Source: Desulfonema magnum
GTDB taxonomy: Bacteria > Desulfobacterota > Desulfobacteria > Desulfobacterales > 4be13
NCBI RefSeq assembly: GCF_017377395.1
Contig: NZ_CP061800.1
Span: forward strand, 5,353,633-5,417,632
Direction of reading: 5' to 3'
DNA: 64,000 bases
The notes beneath the pieces are model-generated. The model did not search any database. It worked only from the letters and a program-made list of their open reading frames with translations, and was not told the origin of the DNA. Positions 16,556-25,645 of the stretch are shown here, in pieces. The position numbers were made by a program, and so were the translations under genes. Positions within the stretch are counted from its first letter, which is position 1. Each line of letters opens with the position of its first letter.

Positions 16556-18640
16556 TCAGTTCTGTTTTTTCACACGGACGCTGTTTCTCTTTCTATCTTC
16601 AAGCGCAAGGGATCTCACCTTGGCAATGTCCTCATCCGTAAGCACTCCGTTCACTCCTGAAATAGCAGCCAGTTTCATGCCGTGTCTGAGACCTGTTTTA
16701 TAGATTTCCCTCACTTTTTGCCATTCAATATCGCGGCCCGTGGTAAAGTTTTCAAAGCGTCCTTCCAATGCCAGAACAATCGTTTCAGCAAGGGAGGGAT
16801 ATGCCACCTTCGGGGGCAGACCAATATTTTTCATTTCAGGGTTCCCGGGAAGCTCAATTTCCCCGGATTCAATAACCAGAACATCAGGACGTTTTTTCAC
16901 ATCTTCCGGAAACAGAACCGGAGAACTGGCCATATCCGCAATCACACATCCGGATTTGACTCTCATGATGTCCGGCAGAGCTTCTCCTGCTTCCGAAGCT
17001 GCAATGATAATGACATCCATATCCGGTAAATACTTATCTGACTGTGTTGAAACACTGAGCCTGACATCCGGTGTCTCTTCAAGCACAGATGCTTTCAATG
17101 CCAGTAATTTTGCCATATCTTGTCCTGTCATACGGACGTCTTCAAACGCGTGGGATAAAAGACGGCAGCAAACCGACCCCACGGTTCCGGAGGCACCGAT
17201 AACCATTGCCCTGGCATTCAGCCGCTTTCCCTTTTCCCCCCTGATCAGCCCCATGCGCCGCACCGCATCCGCAACAGCCCACAGGGTTCCGGATATGGTG
17301 TAGCTGTAACCTGTGGTAACGGGAATGTCCGCCAGGTTTGCCGCAGTCACGCCCGCGTCTCCCACTGCCCGGGTAAAGGTTCCCAGCCCCACGATCTGTG
17401 CGCCCAGGCGTTTTGCCAGTTTGGCGGCCTGGACCAAACGTTTATCCGTGAATTCAGGGGACCGGGACAGCATTTGCTCAGAAGTTCCCCCCAGAATAAT
17501 GAGCCAGCCCTCGGCTTCCGCTCCTGTGGGAGATTTTATTCCGGTTACCTTGGAATAAATCCAGGGGGGCGCGTAGGAAACAATTTTTTCCGCGACATCC
17601 AGAAATACAGGCGGCGTAAGCCCGGATAAAATTTCAACCGTCTTATCCTTTTTCAAATGTTCCTGAGAAAGCGGATGAATCACAAAGGCAAAGCGGCTGA
17701 CCCGTCCGGGACGGCCGGAAGAATAAATCATCCGGGGTTCTGTTCCCTGTTTGCCCACGATCTCCGACAAGTCGTCATCTGTGACTTTATCAGGAGATTT
17801 TTCCAGGGCTGTAATCATCATCGCTTCCAATACATTGACACTCACAACGCTTTCCAATAGTTTGGGGACGGTGTCAATAATCACATCCGCACCTTTTTCT
17901 TTCAAAAACTGAACCCGGTCATCAGAAATCGTTGAACTGATAACGGTTTTTCCTCTCAAATCTTCAGCAGGACATTTTTCCGCATATTTACGAAAGTCAT
18001 AACAGGGAATCACGATGATGTTTGCTTTTTGAACAGACTTACGCATGATGTACCCATTCCATCTCCTTAATGGTAAGCCTGAAGCATTGAGACGCGTGCC
18101 GGGAAACCATTTTAAAACGTCATGAAATCCTTTGGCGTATATCTCCAATTCTTTTAATGAACTCAAAATCTTGGATATGCAATTTTCCAAAATCGGGTCT
18201 GCAAAGGCAAGGTTGTCCGTATATTCGGACATGACTTTCGCCATTGTATAATGCGTCATGCCTGAAAAGAACAGGACCCTGGCATTGTTAAAATAATTGC
18301 CGCCGAATTTAAACTGAATATGACGAAGCGTCCGCTCATGTCCGATCCTGCGGAGATTTTCTCCTGTAACAACAGGGGTTTTAATCTGAGAAGTCAGCTT
18401 TTTTAACTTTTCAGAATGGTTTTGTGTGAGTTTTTCAGGTCCGATGTCATAAGGAAACTTCACATTGCCCAGACCTATGGCATCTGCTTTTTTATCCCAT
18501 TGAACTAGGATATCCGCGGCTTTTTCAAGATTTCTGTCCGTGCCAAAACGCCGGATATGAAAATCCTGACCCAAAAATTTTGTTGCAAATTCGTAATCTT
18601 TGTCACCGGTTCCGAGGCTGATGCTGACAATTTTTTTCAT
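16556..18640 (-). CDS. Two-domain protein with acyl-ACP reductase-like C-terminal half
   Basis: 694 residues. Residues 1-320 (MKKIVSISLGTGDKDYEFAT, then KADAIGLGNVKFPYDIG) resemble proteins annotated quinate 5-dehydrogenase-like; this is weak. Residues about 325-694 follow the cyanobacterial long-chain acyl-ACP reductase: FAFVIHPLSQEHL, GLGTFTRAVGDAG, Rossmann VIGASGTVGSVCCRLL, and ALEGRFENFTTGRDIEW. At the place of the reductase's catalytic Cys (Cys294 in the Synechococcus enzyme) this protein has Ser616 in YPSLAE. It may therefore reduce or isomerise something else, or be a binding protein. It forms a single transcription unit, divergent from the M49-like lipoprotein gene across 287 bp. Confidence 0.65.
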   Translation of the reverse strand: MKKIVSISLGTGDKDYEFATKFLGQDFHIRRFGTDRNLEKAADILVQWDKKADAIGLGNVKFPYDIGPEKLTQNHSEKLKKLTSQIKTPVVTGENLRRIGHERTLRHIQFKFGGNYFNNARVLFFSGMTHYTMAKVMSEYTDNLAFADPILENCISKILSSLKELEIYAKGFHDVLKWFPGTRLNASGLPLRRWNGYIMRKSVQKANIIVIPCYDFRKYAEKCPAEDLRGKTVISSTISDDRVQFLKEKGADVIIDTVPKLLESVVSVNVLEAMMITALEKSPDKVTDDDLSEIVGKQGTEPRMIYSSGRPGRVSRFAFVIHPLSQEHLKKDKTVEILSGLTPPVFLDVAEKIVSYAPPWIYSKVTGIKSPTGAEAEGWLIILGGTSEQMLSRSPEFTDKRLVQAAKLAKRLGAQIVGLGTFTRAVGDAGVTAANLADIPVTTGYSYTISGTLWAVADAVRRMGLIRGEKGKRLNARAMVIGASGTVGSVCCRLLSHAFEDVRMTGQDMAKLLALKASVLEETPDVRLSVSTQSDKYLPDMDVIIIAASEAGEALPDIMRVKSGCVIADMASSPVLFPEDVKKRPDVLVIESGEIELPGNPEMKNIGLPPKVAYPSLAETIVLALEGRFENFTTGRDIEWQKVREIYKTGLRHGMKLAAISGVNGVLTDEDIAKVRSLALEDRKRNSVRVKKQN

Positions 18641-18927
18641 GACATCTCCCTTTTAAATAAAAACAGTATGATTCATGACAATTTATTGGTTTAATGTCAA
18701 TAAAATAACCGCATGATCAGAATGTCATACAAATGTGAATAACAATTTTAACTGAACGAAAATAATAAGAACAGCAGGTTATGGCAGGATATCGTTGAAA
18801 GGTTTAATGATGCAACCCCTTCGACAAGCTCAGGGTGCGGCTGGCTGGTTTTTTTAGAAAGCCGAAGGTCTCTTATACCGGAAAAGCCTGTTGACAACAT
18901 TGTTAAATTACCTTATTAAAAAAATTT

Positions 18928-20655
18928 ATGAAATCAGATAAAAACATAGTAAAAAAAAAATTTTTATTTTCAAACAACGGATTAAAATTCATTTCGTTTC
19001 TTCTCATCGTTACTTTGACTCGCTGCGGCTATAAAAATATTTCTACAACCGAAGAATTTCCAAGCAAAGTTATCTCAAAAGTGTCGTTGCGGCATATCAA
19101 CAAGCAGCTTTCCAAACTTGTCCCCGTTACTTTGGATCATGACATTTCGTATTTGCCACCCGCGGAGCAGGAAGTGACGGATCTCCTGATTCGGGCATCT
19201 GATTATATGAACAGGGCTTTTCTGAAGCAGGTTTATGAAGATAATGAGTTACTTCTGGCAGAGCTTGAAACATACAAAGGGGGTAAAAACAAGCCGTATT
19301 ATGATTATTTCAAAATCATGGCCGGTCCCTGGGACAGACTGGATCAGGATAAGCCCTTTATTAACACCATGTTGAAATCCGCCGGTGCGGGTTTCTATCC
19401 CGCTGATATGACTCCGGAAGCGTTCAAAGCTTGGCTCAAAGCCCATCCCGAAGATGAAAAGGCATTTAAAGATGCTTTTACCATAATCCGGCGGGAACGT
19501 GGCAAACTCAGCGCTGTCCCATATTCCGAGTATTTCAAAGACCTGCTCGATCCTGTTGCCGATCTGCTCAGACAGGCTGCTGAAAAGACATCAGACCCAT
19601 CTTTGGCGACCTTTCTTAAGAGCCGGGCCCATGCTTTGCTTTCAAATGACTACCGCCGGAGCGATATAGATTGGATTGCTCTCTCAGGCGATATTGAAGT
19701 GGTCATCGGACCCTATGAGGTTTATGAAGACTGTCTCTTTGGTTATAAAGCAGCATTTGAATCCTTTGTGTGCATGGTGGATAAGGAGGAGACTCAGAAA
19801 CTGGAATCTGTCGCCTCATTTCAAAATGACCTGACAGGCAATCTCCCTGTCCCTGAGGGATATGAAATCTTTCCAAAAGGATTATCCTCACCCATCAAAG
19901 TGGTCAACCAGATTTACGCCTCGGGCCTGGCAGCCGCGCTCGTTCCCACTGCTTTCAACCTGCCTAATGACGAGCGGATCAAGTCTGACAACGGATCAAA
20001 GAACGTTTTGCTGAAAAACGTCATGAAAGCCAAATTTGACAAAATACTTGTGCCTATTTCCCATAAAGTGCTGGCGGAAAAGGACAGAACCCGGGTATCC
20101 TTTGAGGGCTATTTTAACTATGTTCTGATGCACGAAATCAGTCACGGACTTGCTCCGGGAAATATTACGGTAAATGGCAGGGAAACAACAGTAAAATCAG
20201 AACTCAGAGAGCTTTATTCCACGCTTGATGAATGCCAGGCAGATACCCTGGGTGTTTATAATGCCCAGTTCCTCATTGATGCTGCGAACAGCCCCATGTC
20301 CGAGGGACTTGAAGAGACCCTCTATGCCTCAAACCTTGCCAGCATGTTCCGTTTAATCCGCTTTGGGATCACCAGCGCGCACGGGGGAGGCGTGGCAATT
20401 CAGCTGAACTATTATCTGAAAAAAGGGGCCGTTAAGGTGGATGAGAACGGTCTCTTTTTTTTGGATGATGAGAAAATCAGAGACGCTGTCCGGGAACTGG
20501 CTCAGAAAGTTCTTATGATTGAGCTTACAGGGAACTATGATGCGGCCCGGAAACTCGTTGACAAATACTGTTATATCAGTGAGGATGTGGCAGCTGCGCT
20601 GGATAAAATCAGTGACATTCCCATTGATATTCGGCTCACTTATCCGGCACGATAG
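18928..20655 (+). CDS. M49-like (dipeptidyl peptidase III-type) zinc peptidase, lipoprotein
   Basis: 575 residues. The N-terminus has a basic start and a hydrophobic helix ending VTLTRCGYK, an imperfect lipobox, so the protein is probably membrane-anchored in the periplasm. Zinc motif HEISH (402-406) and downstream DECQAD (E435), matching the second motif of family M49; eukaryotic DPP III has a six-residue HExxGH variant, whereas bacterial homologues use the five-residue HExxH seen here. It probably removes dipeptides or is a related exopeptidase. The next gene, GcvT-like, starts 12 bp downstream, so the two are one operon. Confidence 0.8.
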   Translation: MKSDKNIVKKKFLFSNNGLKFISFLLIVTLTRCGYKNISTTEEFPSKVISKVSLRHINKQLSKLVPVTLDHDISYLPPAEQEVTDLLIRASDYMNRAFLKQVYEDNELLLAELETYKGGKNKPYYDYFKIMAGPWDRLDQDKPFINTMLKSAGAGFYPADMTPEAFKAWLKAHPEDEKAFKDAFTIIRRERGKLSAVPYSEYFKDLLDPVADLLRQAAEKTSDPSLATFLKSRAHALLSNDYRRSDIDWIALSGDIEVVIGPYEVYEDCLFGYKAAFESFVCMVDKEETQKLESVASFQNDLTGNLPVPEGYEIFPKGLSSPIKVVNQIYASGLAAALVPTAFNLPNDERIKSDNGSKNVLLKNVMKAKFDKILVPISHKVLAEKDRTRVSFEGYFNYVLMHEISHGLAPGNITVNGRETTVKSELRELYSTLDECQADTLGVYNAQFLIDAANSPMSEGLEETLYASNLASMFRLIRFGITSAHGGGVAIQLNYYLKKGAVKVDENGLFFLDDEKIRDAVRELAQKVLMIELTGNYDAARKLVDKYCYISEDVAAALDKISDIPIDIRLTYPAR

Positions 20656-20667
20656 AAAGGAAAGGCG

Positions 20668-21945
20668 ATGAAACAGGAAATAAGAAAAACCCTTCTGTAT
20701 GACTGGCATGTGGAACAGGGGGCAAATATGGCAAATTTCGGGGGATATGAGATGCCGCTCTGGTATCCCTCGGGTGTCAGGAATGAGCATTTGGCGGTTC
20801 TGACGAACGCGGGTATGTTCGACACAAGTCATATGGCCATGGTCAGAATTACAGGGCCTGATGCTTATGACTTGCTCCAACTCTGTTTCACAAAGGATCT
20901 GAACGCCTGTCTGGGCATAAATAAAAAAATTGCTCTGAAAAACAACAGATGTGTCTATGGGGCCTTTCTGAACGAACAGGGCGAAGTCATTGATGATGCG
21001 ATTGTGTATCAGGTGGAAAAAGGACATTATCTGAGTGTTGTGAATGCAGGCATGGGCGGAGAAATCGCAAGACATCTGGCCGCTCACAAACGCGGCAGAA
21101 ACGTTGAGATAACAGACCTTACGGACAAAGTGGGCAAACTGGACATCCAAGGCCCCCTGTCCGCCAAAATTCTGATGAAAGTGCTGGCAGACCCCGGAAA
21201 GGTCTTTGAGAAAATGCCTTATTTTTCATTCAAAGGCCATTTTGACCCGTCATGTCCGTCAGCCAACGCTGTCTGTCTTACGGATGGCACGCCAATTCTG
21301 CTTTCCAGAACCGGCTACACCGGAGAATTCGGCTTTGAAATTTTCATCGCGCCCGAACATTTTGTCAGGCTCTGGAAGATGATTTTCAATGCAGGCAAAG
21401 AATACGGCCTGATATCCTGCGGACTTGCCGCGAGAGATTCTCTCCGAGGCGGGGCAGTGCTTCCCCTGTCCCATCAGGATATTGGTCACTGGCCCTTTAT
21501 CAATAATCCCTGGCCCTTTGCTCTGCCTTATAATGAGGATCAGACCGACTTTACCAAATCATTTATCGGTGACGAGGCCCTCAGAAACATTGTGGATTTT
21601 GAATTTACTTACGCGTTTGCAGGCCATGACCTCCGCAAAGTTTCCGCTGAGGACCCGGCGATTGTTCTGAATGCCGAAGCAAAGGAGATCGGGACGGTTC
21701 TGACCTGTGTGACCGACATGGGGATCGGCCGTCACAAAGACCGGATTTACAGTGTTGCCAGTCCTGACAAACCCAAAGATTTCAAACCAAAGGGGCTGTG
21801 CTGCGGATTTGTAAAAGTGACTTCAATGCTGAGTTTCGGGGAGGTTGTGGAACTCAGAGATAAGCGGCGGAAGGTAAAAGTCGCAATTGTGGAGGATATA
21901 CGCCCTGACCGCACGGCTCGTGTTCCAATTAAGAACATGATCTGA
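20668..21945 (+). CDS. GcvT-family aminomethyltransferase-like protein
   Basis: 425 residues, longer than the 360 or so of glycine-cleavage GcvT. Folate-binding N-terminal region: ANMANFGGYEMPLWYPSGV, HLAVLTNAGMFDTSHMAMV; then YCVYGAF-like CVYGAFLNEQGEVIDDAIVY, GYTGEFGFEIF and GLAARDSLRGGAVLPLSHQD, all GcvT signatures, and a C-terminal barrel ending VEDIRPDRTARVP. GGAAAGGCG precedes the ATG. Without gcvH or gcvP nearby it is probably a folate-dependent methyltransferase or demethylase of the wider family rather than T-protein. Co-transcribed with the M49-like peptidase. Confidence 0.82.
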   Translation: MKQEIRKTLLYDWHVEQGANMANFGGYEMPLWYPSGVRNEHLAVLTNAGMFDTSHMAMVRITGPDAYDLLQLCFTKDLNACLGINKKIALKNNRCVYGAFLNEQGEVIDDAIVYQVEKGHYLSVVNAGMGGEIARHLAAHKRGRNVEITDLTDKVGKLDIQGPLSAKILMKVLADPGKVFEKMPYFSFKGHFDPSCPSANAVCLTDGTPILLSRTGYTGEFGFEIFIAPEHFVRLWKMIFNAGKEYGLISCGLAARDSLRGGAVLPLSHQDIGHWPFINNPWPFALPYNEDQTDFTKSFIGDEALRNIVDFEFTYAFAGHDLRKVSAEDPAIVLNAEAKEIGTVLTCVTDMGIGRHKDRIYSVASPDKPKDFKPKGLCCGFVKVTSMLSFGEVVELRDKRRKVKVAIVEDIRPDRTARVPIKNMI

Positions 21946-22067
21946 TTCCCCGGCAATTCATTGCCGGGACAACGTGGCATCAGATTGCAGAGTCCCGCAG
22001 GGACGACCGAAAATAGCCTGGCAATTCATTGCCGGGGTGATTTATGAATCAGATTATTTCGTTGTCC

Positions 22068-22166
22068 GAACCCTGATTAAAAGATTAAAAGATTTTCAGG
22101 ATTAAGTATCTGTTTTGGCTGTAGATACTTAATCCTGAAAATCTCTGAATCCTTTAATCAGGGTTC
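22068..22166. repeat. Long inverted repeat before module copy 1
   Basis: 99-bp hairpin: GAACCCTGATTAAAAGATT pairs with the arm ending CCTTTAATCAGGGTTC, and GATTTTCAGGATTAAGTATCT pairs inside it. An equivalent hairpin precedes the second module copy at 25494-25592. It is about 55 bp upstream of the 415-residue protein gene and may be a leader structure or a mobile element duplicated with the gene. Confidence 0.85.
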
Positions 22167-22220
22167 AGACCCCTTAGGCTGAGGCTGCGGATAATCATCA
22201 GATATTCGAAGAAATAAAAA

Positions 22221-23468
22221 ATGGAACTGAAAACTGTGTTTGATATTCCCGATCATATTTATGCGGGCATTCTCAAAGGAAAATATGTCAGAACCGGCGG
22301 GGTTATTCAGGGTGCTGCCGGCACACCTGAGGCGGGCAACGTGGTCATGTGGCTGCGTGAGATATCCTCCGGGCCTCTCCCGTCGGATTCTCTGATGAAA
22401 AGCAGTCCGTTTTTACCCAATGCTCTGGGAATGGCGGGATCGGTTGCCAGCATTCTGAATCTCGGAGCGACGGTCTGTTTCGGAATTAAAATTCTGAAAA
22501 AATTAGGCTCTGTTGAGCAAAAGATGGATCATCTTGACCAGAAAACAGATCATCTTCAACAGACAACCGAACTCGGATTTGCCTCGGTTCTGAACCAACT
22601 GGGAGCAATTGAGCAAAAGGCAGACCATCTTCAATGGACAGTCGAACTCGGATTTGCCTCGGTTCTGAATCAGCTTGACAGGCTGGCAGAATATCATGAG
22701 GCTGAAATCATTGCAGAACTGAAAACCGCAGCGGAATTATCATGGACAGCGCAGTTTCTCGAACCGGATTCCCAGCAGAGAATATTCAGGATTGAGCAGG
22801 CACTTGCTATGGCAGCTAAAAGTTTGGAAAAATTAACTGTTTTAGCTAAAAACAGTCTAAATGACAATATTGAAAATTTCAGAAGAGGGGCAATGCTTCG
22901 TAACGCTGATGAGTCTGTAATCTCAAATCTTCAAAGACTGCGTCAGGCCATACTTGCCTTATCTTTACGGGCTTCGATTCATGCTGAGGCAGGCGATTTC
23001 AAATCCTGCTCACAGCGTTTGGAAAATTTACACAGGGAGTTTAAAAGTTTGTTTATCGAATTCGGCCATGCTTTTTTTCGTGGAAGAGGAAAAGGGCTTA
23101 TATATGATGATCTCTTAAATAAAAGCTGGAAAGGTGTTATTTCACCTCAGAGAGTTGACATATGGTCAAGGCGGTTTGACCGAAAAACAAAAGGAATCTT
23201 CAATATTCTCGAAGAATTCAGAGGGACAAACGTGACTATGACATCCATAGATAAAGATAGACCTTGGGCTTATTCAACCATGAAAAACATCCCTGTTTTT
23301 TGCGACCTCCTTGACGGCATATACGAGGATTTGGAAAGGCTGGAGGGGCATCTGGCGGAATACAAAAATGCCGCATCACAGGATTTGTCTGTTCACGAAT
23401 ATAGAAAAATGCTGGAGATAAAAGAGATTCAGGAAGAAGAAAATCTGGCGTTTTTGGTGAAAAAGTAA
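22221..23468 (+). CDS. Membrane/coiled-coil protein of the duplicated island module, copy 1
   Basis: 415 residues, unknown function. N-terminal soluble part (MELKTVFDIPDHIYAGILKG) resembles nothing I can name. A Gly/Ala-rich hydrophobic helix at about 67-90 (LGMAGSVASILNLGATVCFG) is followed by a heptad coiled coil (95-160) containing two imperfect copies of TELGFASVLNQLGAIEQKAD-type repeats. A helical C-terminal region (to 415) has HAEAGDFKSCSQRLENLHRE and YEDLERLEGHLAEYKNA. First gene before an AAA ATPase and a DUF4276 protein; the nearly identical paralogue is at 25646. By position it may be the membrane effector or sensor of a defence module. Confidence 0.7.
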   Translation: MELKTVFDIPDHIYAGILKGKYVRTGGVIQGAAGTPEAGNVVMWLREISSGPLPSDSLMKSSPFLPNALGMAGSVASILNLGATVCFGIKILKKLGSVEQKMDHLDQKTDHLQQTTELGFASVLNQLGAIEQKADHLQWTVELGFASVLNQLDRLAEYHEAEIIAELKTAAELSWTAQFLEPDSQQRIFRIEQALAMAAKSLEKLTVLAKNSLNDNIENFRRGAMLRNADESVISNLQRLRQAILALSLRASIHAEAGDFKSCSQRLENLHREFKSLFIEFGHAFFRGRGKGLIYDDLLNKSWKGVISPQRVDIWSRRFDRKTKGIFNILEEFRGTNVTMTSIDKDRPWAYSTMKNIPVFCDLLDGIYEDLERLEGHLAEYKNAASQDLSVHEYRKMLEIKEIQEEENLAFLVKK

Positions 23469-23528
23469 AAGAATGATTCGTGAGTTTTGAACTCATTCCT
23501 AATCTCCGCTTTTAGTGGGTGACACACG

Positions 23529-23574
23529 AGGCGGAGCCTCTTGTATGCGTTCCCAGGCGGAGCCTGGGAACGAG
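23529..23574. repeat. Pair of small hairpins (REP-like)
   Basis: gaggcggagcctc and CGTTCCCAGGCGGAGCCTGGGAACGAG (the latter 27 bases, 23548-23574) are two adjacent perfect palindromes. The same pair recurs at 27106-27152 after module copy 2, showing that the duplication includes this spacer. Confidence 0.8.
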
Positions 23575-23639
23575 AAGCAAATTCGTCCCGGATATTGGGA
23601 ACGAGCTTGAAACCACAGCTTGAAAAAGAGACATAAAAA

Positions 23640-24764
23640 ATGGAAAAAGCTTTGGACAGGCTGACTATAAAAGGCTTTAAATCAGTTAAATCCCTTGAAG
23701 ATTTTGAACTGAAAAATCTGAATGTGCTGATTGGTGCCAACGGAGCCGGAAAGACCAATTTCATAGATTTTTTCCGTTTGTTACGTGCCATGATGGAACT
23801 GAGTCTGCCGGGACTCGGCAATGCAAATCTTCAGGCTTTCATAAAAGACGGCGGCGGAATTGATGATTTTCTCTTTAACGGGCCTAAAATAACAGCACAA
23901 ATTGAAATCAGGCTGCATGTTGGCGAGAATGGTTATGGTTTCAAGCTGGCTCCCACTGCTGATGAAAATGTCCTTATCAATGATGAGGAAATATACCATG
24001 CACATTCCCACGGTGCCTGGCAGCAAATCGGCAGCGGCACCTTCAGACCGGAACTGCTGAATGAAAAAAGCAAAAAAAGCGCAAATGCCGATCACAATGT
24101 TGCCTGTCAGGTATATGAAGCAATAAAATCCTGGAGAATTTATCACTTTCACGATACCAGCAAAACTGCCTCCGTGCGTCGTTCCGAAATAACTGAGGAC
24201 TGCGATTTTTTACGTTTTGATGCTGCAAACATCGCACCTTTTCTCTTAAAATTGCGGGAGGAGCATAAGACATTTTACAATGAGATAGTTGAAACAATCA
24301 GACTTGTGACCCCGTTTTTTGATGATTTTATTTTAAAACCGGATAAAGGGGAAAAAGTTAAATTGCGCTGGAAACAGCGGGGGTCCGACTATCCCATGCG
24401 TCCCCATCTTTTTTCAGACGGTACACTTCGTTTTATCTGTCTGACCGCGGCATTGTTGCAGCCAGAATCTCCGACAACAATGATCATTGACGAACCAGAA
24501 CTCGGACTGCATCCTTACGCAATAGAAATTCTGGCAGAACTGATCGAAGCCGCATCTGAGAAAACACAAATAATTGTCTCAACCCAGTCCCCGGCCCTGA
24601 TTGATTATTTCAATGCGGAAAACATTATTGTAGTTGTCCGTGACAACGGTGCATCAGCATTCAGAAGATTAAATACAGCAGAACTGACACATTGGCTGGA
24701 CGAGTATTCACTGGGCGATCTCTGGCGGAAAAATGTCATCGCGGGAGGCCCGGTTCATGAGTAA
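23640..24764 (+). CDS. AAA15/OLD-type ATPase, putative defence ATPase
   Basis: 374 residues. RecF/SMC-like ATPase head: LTIKGFKSVKSLEDFELKNL start, Walker A GANGAGKT (32-39), ABC-like signature FSDGTLRF (about 257-264), Walker B TMIIDEPELGLHP (about 280-292) and a switch-like IIVSTQSPALIDYF. No Toprim nuclease domain is fused, unlike OLD or GajA; the DUF4276 gene that follows (8-base overlap) probably supplies it. The pair ATPase + DUF4276 is analogous in layout to PARIS (AriA+AriB) and AbiL. The role as an ATPase sensor of phage infection is inference. Confidence 0.82.
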   Translation: MEKALDRLTIKGFKSVKSLEDFELKNLNVLIGANGAGKTNFIDFFRLLRAMMELSLPGLGNANLQAFIKDGGGIDDFLFNGPKITAQIEIRLHVGENGYGFKLAPTADENVLINDEEIYHAHSHGAWQQIGSGTFRPELLNEKSKKSANADHNVACQVYEAIKSWRIYHFHDTSKTASVRRSEITEDCDFLRFDAANIAPFLLKLREEHKTFYNEIVETIRLVTPFFDDFILKPDKGEKVKLRWKQRGSDYPMRPHLFSDGTLRFICLTAALLQPESPTTMIIDEPELGLHPYAIEILAELIEAASEKTQIIVSTQSPALIDYFNAENIIVVVRDNGASAFRRLNTAELTHWLDEYSLGDLWRKNVIAGGPVHE

Positions 24765-25434
24765 TGTTGAAGTTTATGTTGTCGTCGAGGGACAGACAGA
24801 GCAGACTTTTATCCGGGAGATGCTTGCTCCGGTGTTAGGCTGTCAGGGGATTTACCTGCATCCGGTTTTGATAGGCAAACCCGGACATAAAGGCGGAGAT
24901 ATCAGATTTGAACGGGCTAAGACTGACATAGGTAATTTCTTAAAACAGCGTGCGAATATCTGCATATCAACCATGTTTGATTATTTCAGAATAGACCCGG
25001 ACTGGCCGGGACGTGCGGATATACGAGATAATGACACTGCCATAAAAAAAGCCAGGAGAATTGAAGAGCGGACCTTGTCTGAAATTATAAAACTGTTTCC
25101 GAACCTAAATGTCAGTGAACGATTTATACCGTATATTCAGATGCATGAATTTGAAGCCTTGTTATTTAGTGACGAATCAGCATTGGCTAATATGATCGGA
25201 GCAAACACTTTGGAAATAGCCGCTCTTTTAAATGACTGCGGCGAACCAGAAGAAATTAATGACAATCCTCAGACAGCACCCTCAAAAAGATTACAATATT
25301 TGTGTGGTAAAAAATATCGTAAGGTCACTATGGGCAAAAGCATAGCTGATGCCGTAGGCATACAGACCATGCGTAAAAAATGCCCGCATTTTGATGGATG
25401 GTTAAAACGTCTTGAATTACTTACTAAAAAATAG
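24757..25434 (+). CDS. DUF4276 family protein (Toprim-like)
   Basis: 225 residues from ATG 24757, chosen for GGGAGG 9 bases upstream; the frame extends upstream to 24733. The gene overlaps the ATPase stop by 8 bases, so translation is coupled. Family marks: VYVVVEGQTEQTFIREML with the acidic Toprim-like residue, ICISTMFDYFRIDPDWPG, and RFIPYIQMHEFEALLFSD, then DNPQTAPSKRL. DUF4276 proteins commonly follow AAA ATPases and are considered nuclease-like partners; the catalytic activity here is not proven. A 53-bp fragment of this gene is found again at 27156-27208. Confidence 0.85.
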   Translation: MSNVEVYVVVEGQTEQTFIREMLAPVLGCQGIYLHPVLIGKPGHKGGDIRFERAKTDIGNFLKQRANICISTMFDYFRIDPDWPGRADIRDNDTAIKKARRIEERTLSEIIKLFPNLNVSERFIPYIQMHEFEALLFSDESALANMIGANTLEIAALLNDCGEPEEINDNPQTAPSKRLQYLCGKKYRKVTMGKSIADAVGIQTMRKKCPHFDGWLKRLELLTKK

Positions 25435-25493
25435 CGTTTTATTTCTGATTCCCAGGGGGACGACCGAATATAGCCCGGCAATTCATTTTGTCC

Positions 25494-25592
25494 GAACCCT
25501 GATTAAAAGATTAAACGATTTTTAGGATTAAGTATCTGTTTTGGTAGTTGATACTCAATCATGAGAATCCTGAAATCCTTTAATCAGGGTTC
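25494..25592. repeat. Long inverted repeat before module copy 2
   Basis: Same structure as 22068-22166 with several substitutions in the inner stem (agtatctg versus tgatactca), so the inner dyad is less perfect. It lies 53 bp before the second 415-residue gene. The preceding cgaccga..atagcc..ggcaattcatt is also shared by both copies, marking the left edge of the duplication. Confidence 0.85.
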
Positions 25593-25645
25593 AGACCAGT
25601 AAGCAGAGGTTGCGAGTAACCATCAGATATTCGGAGAGATAAAAA

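Noticed and set aside
18830..18856. ttcgacaagctcaggg and the similar sequence at 54005 as regulatory sites
   Set aside because: This is a very widespread intergenic repeat fragment in bacterial genomes; nothing links it to the neighbouring genes.
20353..21150. 265-codon antisense frame across the M49/GcvT-like genes
   Set aside because: It is antisense to two strongly supported genes and shows no domain.
23640..25434. Calling the ATPase/DUF4276 pair Gabija or PARIS
   Set aside because: GajA has a fused Toprim domain and GajB is a UvrD-like helicase; PARIS uses DUF4435. The pair is only analogous.
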